Shown: in pieces, positions 62,016-64,000 of the stretch
Layout of the letters: each line of letters starts with the position of its first letter
How positions within the stretch are numbered: the first letter of the stretch is position 1
Assembly (NCBI RefSeq): GCF_000178855.1
Contig: NZ_ADVG01000004.1
Coordinates: 186,001-250,000 of the forward strand
Direction: 5' to 3'
Length of the DNA stretch: 64,000 bases
DNA from: Ktedonobacter racemifer DSM 44963
GTDB lineage: Bacteria; Chloroflexota; Ktedonobacteria; Ktedonobacterales; Ktedonobacteraceae
Translations under genes and position numbers: made by a program
The notes under the pieces: generated by a model
The model's database searches: none
Seen by the model: only the letters and a program-made list of their open reading frames with translations
Told to the model about the DNA's origin: nothing

Positions 62016-63470
62016 TTACTCAGCTTGCCATACTTGGATGGTGCCACCACCACCAATTTGTGATGCAAAGATTACGCTTGAGGCGATATATTTGCCATCT
62101 GGTGACCAGCAGAGCGAACCTGGATACGCATTCCGATCCGCAGTTCCATGCTGACCATCGTAGGTGAAAAGCCTCTCGCCAGTCTGACTATCCCAGATCT
62201 CGATAGCTTTATTCTTAGCGAAGACGATACGTTTTCCATCGGGCGACCAGGAGAGTGCATAAGTGTGCTCAGGGCTTCGATAGGTAAGCAAAACCTTGCC
62301 CGTTGGAATACTGATAATCTGGATAGCCTCGCCAGACGTTTTTGTCGCATATTTATGCAGCGCAAGGCGTGTGCTATCGGGTGACCAGCTTATGTCTGGA
62401 GCATTTAGCGTAAGGACCGACTGCCAATCGGCTGTGCTCCTGATCACTGTCTTGTCTCCACTCGTAACTGTGATGTATTTGCCGTTGGGTGACCAGCTGA
62501 TATTGTCAATCTGGTCGGTAGAAAGCATTTTTACTACCGCCCCTGTCCTGGCATTCCAGATTGTCACACCCCCTGTCGAATCTGCTGTGTTATAGCCACC
62601 CGCAAGATACTGCCCATCAGAGGACCAGGCAACCTGGCTAATGGTTGTTGTCGTATGCACCTCGGGGAAGTAACGAGTGAGCAATTTACCTGTCAGCGGG
62701 TCCCAAACCTGTATATCGCCAATGGCGGAAGCCAGGTGGGTACCATCAGGGGACCAGGCAACCTGTGTGGCATACACTTCACGGTCTACATACTGATTTG
62801 TGCTTGGCTCAGGCGTGAGTACAACCTCGTGGGTGCCTGTAAGGGCATCCCAGACGTGTACCGAGCCATATCTAATCGGGCCTGCCGCGACCGCGAGATG
62901 TTTTCCATCGGGCGACCACTTAAGCATACTTATCGAAATGTCATCGTCACTGTTCTTGCCCTTTTGCGGAAAGGTATGGGTATAAAGCGTTTTGCCAATC
63001 TCGGATGGCCGGGTTGTAGCGGCAGGAGTGTGCTGGCCTTGCCCAAAGTAGCGGAAAGCTACAATGTTGGCCAGGACGAAAAGGATCGCCGCGGCCAGTC
63101 CGACGAGAGTCCATAAGCGGAGCGGCTGGCGTGAACGTGCCTGTTTGCCGTTGGCGGCGACTGAATGTGGCTGTTTCTCCCGGGTGGGGGTATCTATTTC
63201 TTGCATTGGTTGTTCTCCCAGAGATGATATCTCTTCCATGGATGGCGCGGCTGGCTCTGTGAATTGCTCGCGAGCGGCAAATTCTGCCTGGGCAATTCTT
63301 GACCAGGCACGCTCCAGGATGGCTGCATCTTCTGCATAAATGGTCCGCAACGCAGCAATGGTTGGGGCTCCAGGTGTAGCCTCTTGCTGGTGTCCATCCT
63401 GGTCATGTAGGAGATCTTCAACTTGTTCATTGACACTCTCTGGCTGAAACAGGTCATCGTGATGATTCAT
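62016..63470 (-). CDS. Membrane WD40-repeat protein paired with a sigma factor (484 aa)
   Basis: The N-terminal ~125 residues are cytoplasmic and helical (TIAALRTIYAEDAAILERAW SRIAQAEFA), then one TM helix (LWTLVGLAAAILFVLANIVA) and an outer beta-propeller of about six WD40-like blades with repeated W-SPDGKHLA/Y-A (LKWSPDGKHLAVAAG, VAWSPDGTHLASAIGDIQVW D, LCWSPDGKYIASSV). GGAGGAGCATACCC before ATG 63470. It overlaps the ECF sigma gene by 17 nt. The layout, a sigma factor followed by a one-TM protein with an external sensor domain, suggests an anti-sigma role, although no zinc-binding anti-sigma motif (HxxxCxxC) is seen. Confidence 0.85.
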   Translation of the reverse strand: MNHHDDLFQPESVNEQVEDLLHDQDGHQQEATPGAPTIAALRTIYAEDAAILERAWSRIAQAEFAAREQFTEPAAPSMEEISSLGEQPMQEIDTPTREKQPHSVAANGKQARSRQPLRLWTLVGLAAAILFVLANIVAFRYFGQGQHTPAATTRPSEIGKTLYTHTFPQKGKNSDDDISISMLKWSPDGKHLAVAAGPIRYGSVHVWDALTGTHEVVLTPEPSTNQYVDREVYATQVAWSPDGTHLASAIGDIQVWDPLTGKLLTRYFPEVHTTTTISQVAWSSDGQYLAGGYNTADSTGGVTIWNARTGAVVKMLSTDQIDNISWSPNGKYITVTSGDKTVIRSTADWQSVLTLNAPDISWSPDSTRLALHKYATKTSGEAIQIISIPTGKVLLTYRSPEHTYALSWSPDGKRIVFAKNKAIEIWDSQTGERLFTYDGQHGTADRNAYPGSLCWSPDGKYIASSVIFASQIGGGGTIQVWQAE

Positions 63471-64000
63471 GGGTATGCTCCTCCCCTCTAGCCTGTTCGT
63501 ACATGGCGCGTAAGCGGTTAAGAATGCGCGATAGCAGCATACGAATTGCGCCATCACTTTTGGCGAGCCGTTGCGCAATGGCTTTCGTGCTCAGATCGTC
63601 TGCGAAGCGCAGCCGCAGTATCTCCTGGTGGAGTTGGGGCAGACTACTCAGGTATGCACGAAGCTGAGCATGATCTACGCTGCGTAGCACCTGTACCTCT
63701 GGTTCTTGTCCATCATCATGAATGAGCGTCTCAGCAAAATCCTCCAACGATACAAACGCTGGAAGGCGCCCGAGATGTCGATAGCGATCAATAATTTTGT
63801 TGCGAGCCACCCGCCGCAACCATGTAAGCTGTTCTTTCTCTCCCAGCCGCAATGGCGTCTCGTTTTGTATGACGACGAGAAATACCTCTACGAGGATGTC
63901 CTCAGCATCCTCAGGAGATATCAACGCGCGAATATAGGTCAGGAGGGCATGAGCATGGCGTCTATAGAGAGCTGCCACAGGTAACTCTACAGCGTAATCC
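63454..64000 (-). CDS. ECF-type sigma-70 factor (5' end beyond window)
   Basis: Sigma2 region LYRRHAHALLTYIRALISPE DAEDILVEVFLVVI and TWLRRVARNKIIDRYRHLGR, then sigma4 helix-turn-helix LPQLHQEILRLRFADDLSTK AIAQRLAKSDGAIRMLLSRI LNRLR. The frame is open to the window edge (…DYAVELPVAALYRR), so the true start lies outside. The GTG at 63978 is not needed. It directs RNA polymerase to a regulon probably controlled by the overlapping WD40 membrane protein. Confidence 0.9.
   Translation of the reverse strand, partial: DYAVELPVAALYRRHAHALLTYIRALISPEDAEDILVEVFLVVIQNETPLRLGEKEQLTWLRRVARNKIIDRYRHLGRLPAFVSLEDFAETLIHDDGQEPEVQVLRSVDHAQLRAYLSSLPQLHQEILRLRFADDLSTKAIAQRLAKSDGAIRMLLSRILNRLRAMYEQARGEEHTHESSR

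Overview
The window most resembles a chromosomal segment of a Ktedonobacteria-type Chloroflexota bacterium. This is an inference from gene style, not from a search. Supporting signs are response-regulator/thioredoxin-reductase fusions, PQQ and WD40 propellers, a basic-proline-repeat membrane protein, an NB-ARC regulator remnant, an ECF sigma factor paired with a membrane WD40 protein, and a very high load of IS6-type elements and IS debris. No tRNA, rRNA or CRISPR array was seen.

Layout. 1-2343 (minus) holds a PQQ-propeller protein and a receiver/glutaredoxin-like/flavin-reductase fusion. 2.4-5.5 kb has two intact IS6-type elements around a Fic gene. 6.5-12.7 kb carries RecQ, small membrane/Cys-rich genes, a cut Nudix gene and a 678-aa repeat protein. 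12.9-18.1 kb is an IS graveyard: an IS6 relic, an IS5-like element carrying an NTF2-like passenger gene, and an ABC exporter whose permease is cut by decayed IS6 copies. 18-38.6 kb reads like a stress/metabolism island: slipin, DUF2891, HAD phosphatase, NDH-2, two transaldolases (one frameshifted), two EF-P-like genes (one dead), aldo/keto reductase, BON protein, MgtC-like protein, pentapeptide protein, kelch protein, UBP zinc finger, and a decayed second copy of the 1-2343 gene pair. A PAS/GAF histidine kinase follows. 40.7-47.4 kb is a minus-strand kdp locus (a 27-aa membrane peptide, kdpF, kdpA, kdpB, short kdpD) with no kdpC. Its downstream gene is cut after about 9 codons by an IS6 copy nearly identical to the one at 2.5 kb. 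47.5-54.5 kb contains a dead DDE element, a seven-repeat propeller, a Cas3 helicase relic, a transposase-less mobile unit carrying a DHFR-family gene, a MITE with target duplication and a group II intron fragment. 54.5-57 kb has a cytidylate-kinase-like gene and an MFS exporter. 57-61.3 kb is again nested IS material. 61.3-64 kb has NB-ARC and MFS stubs, then the WD40/ECF sigma pair.

Recurring themes. (1) Several gene families occur as one intact and one decaying copy. (2) At least four MITE-like elements were found by pairing terminal repeats, two of which share ends with IS6-type elements. (3) Two mobile units carry host-type passenger genes. (4) Several genes differ from intact homologues by a single base shift, so either recent decay or sequence error must be considered. 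(5) Long perfect hairpins without T-tracts sit 10-15 nt after several stop codons and probably end transcription.
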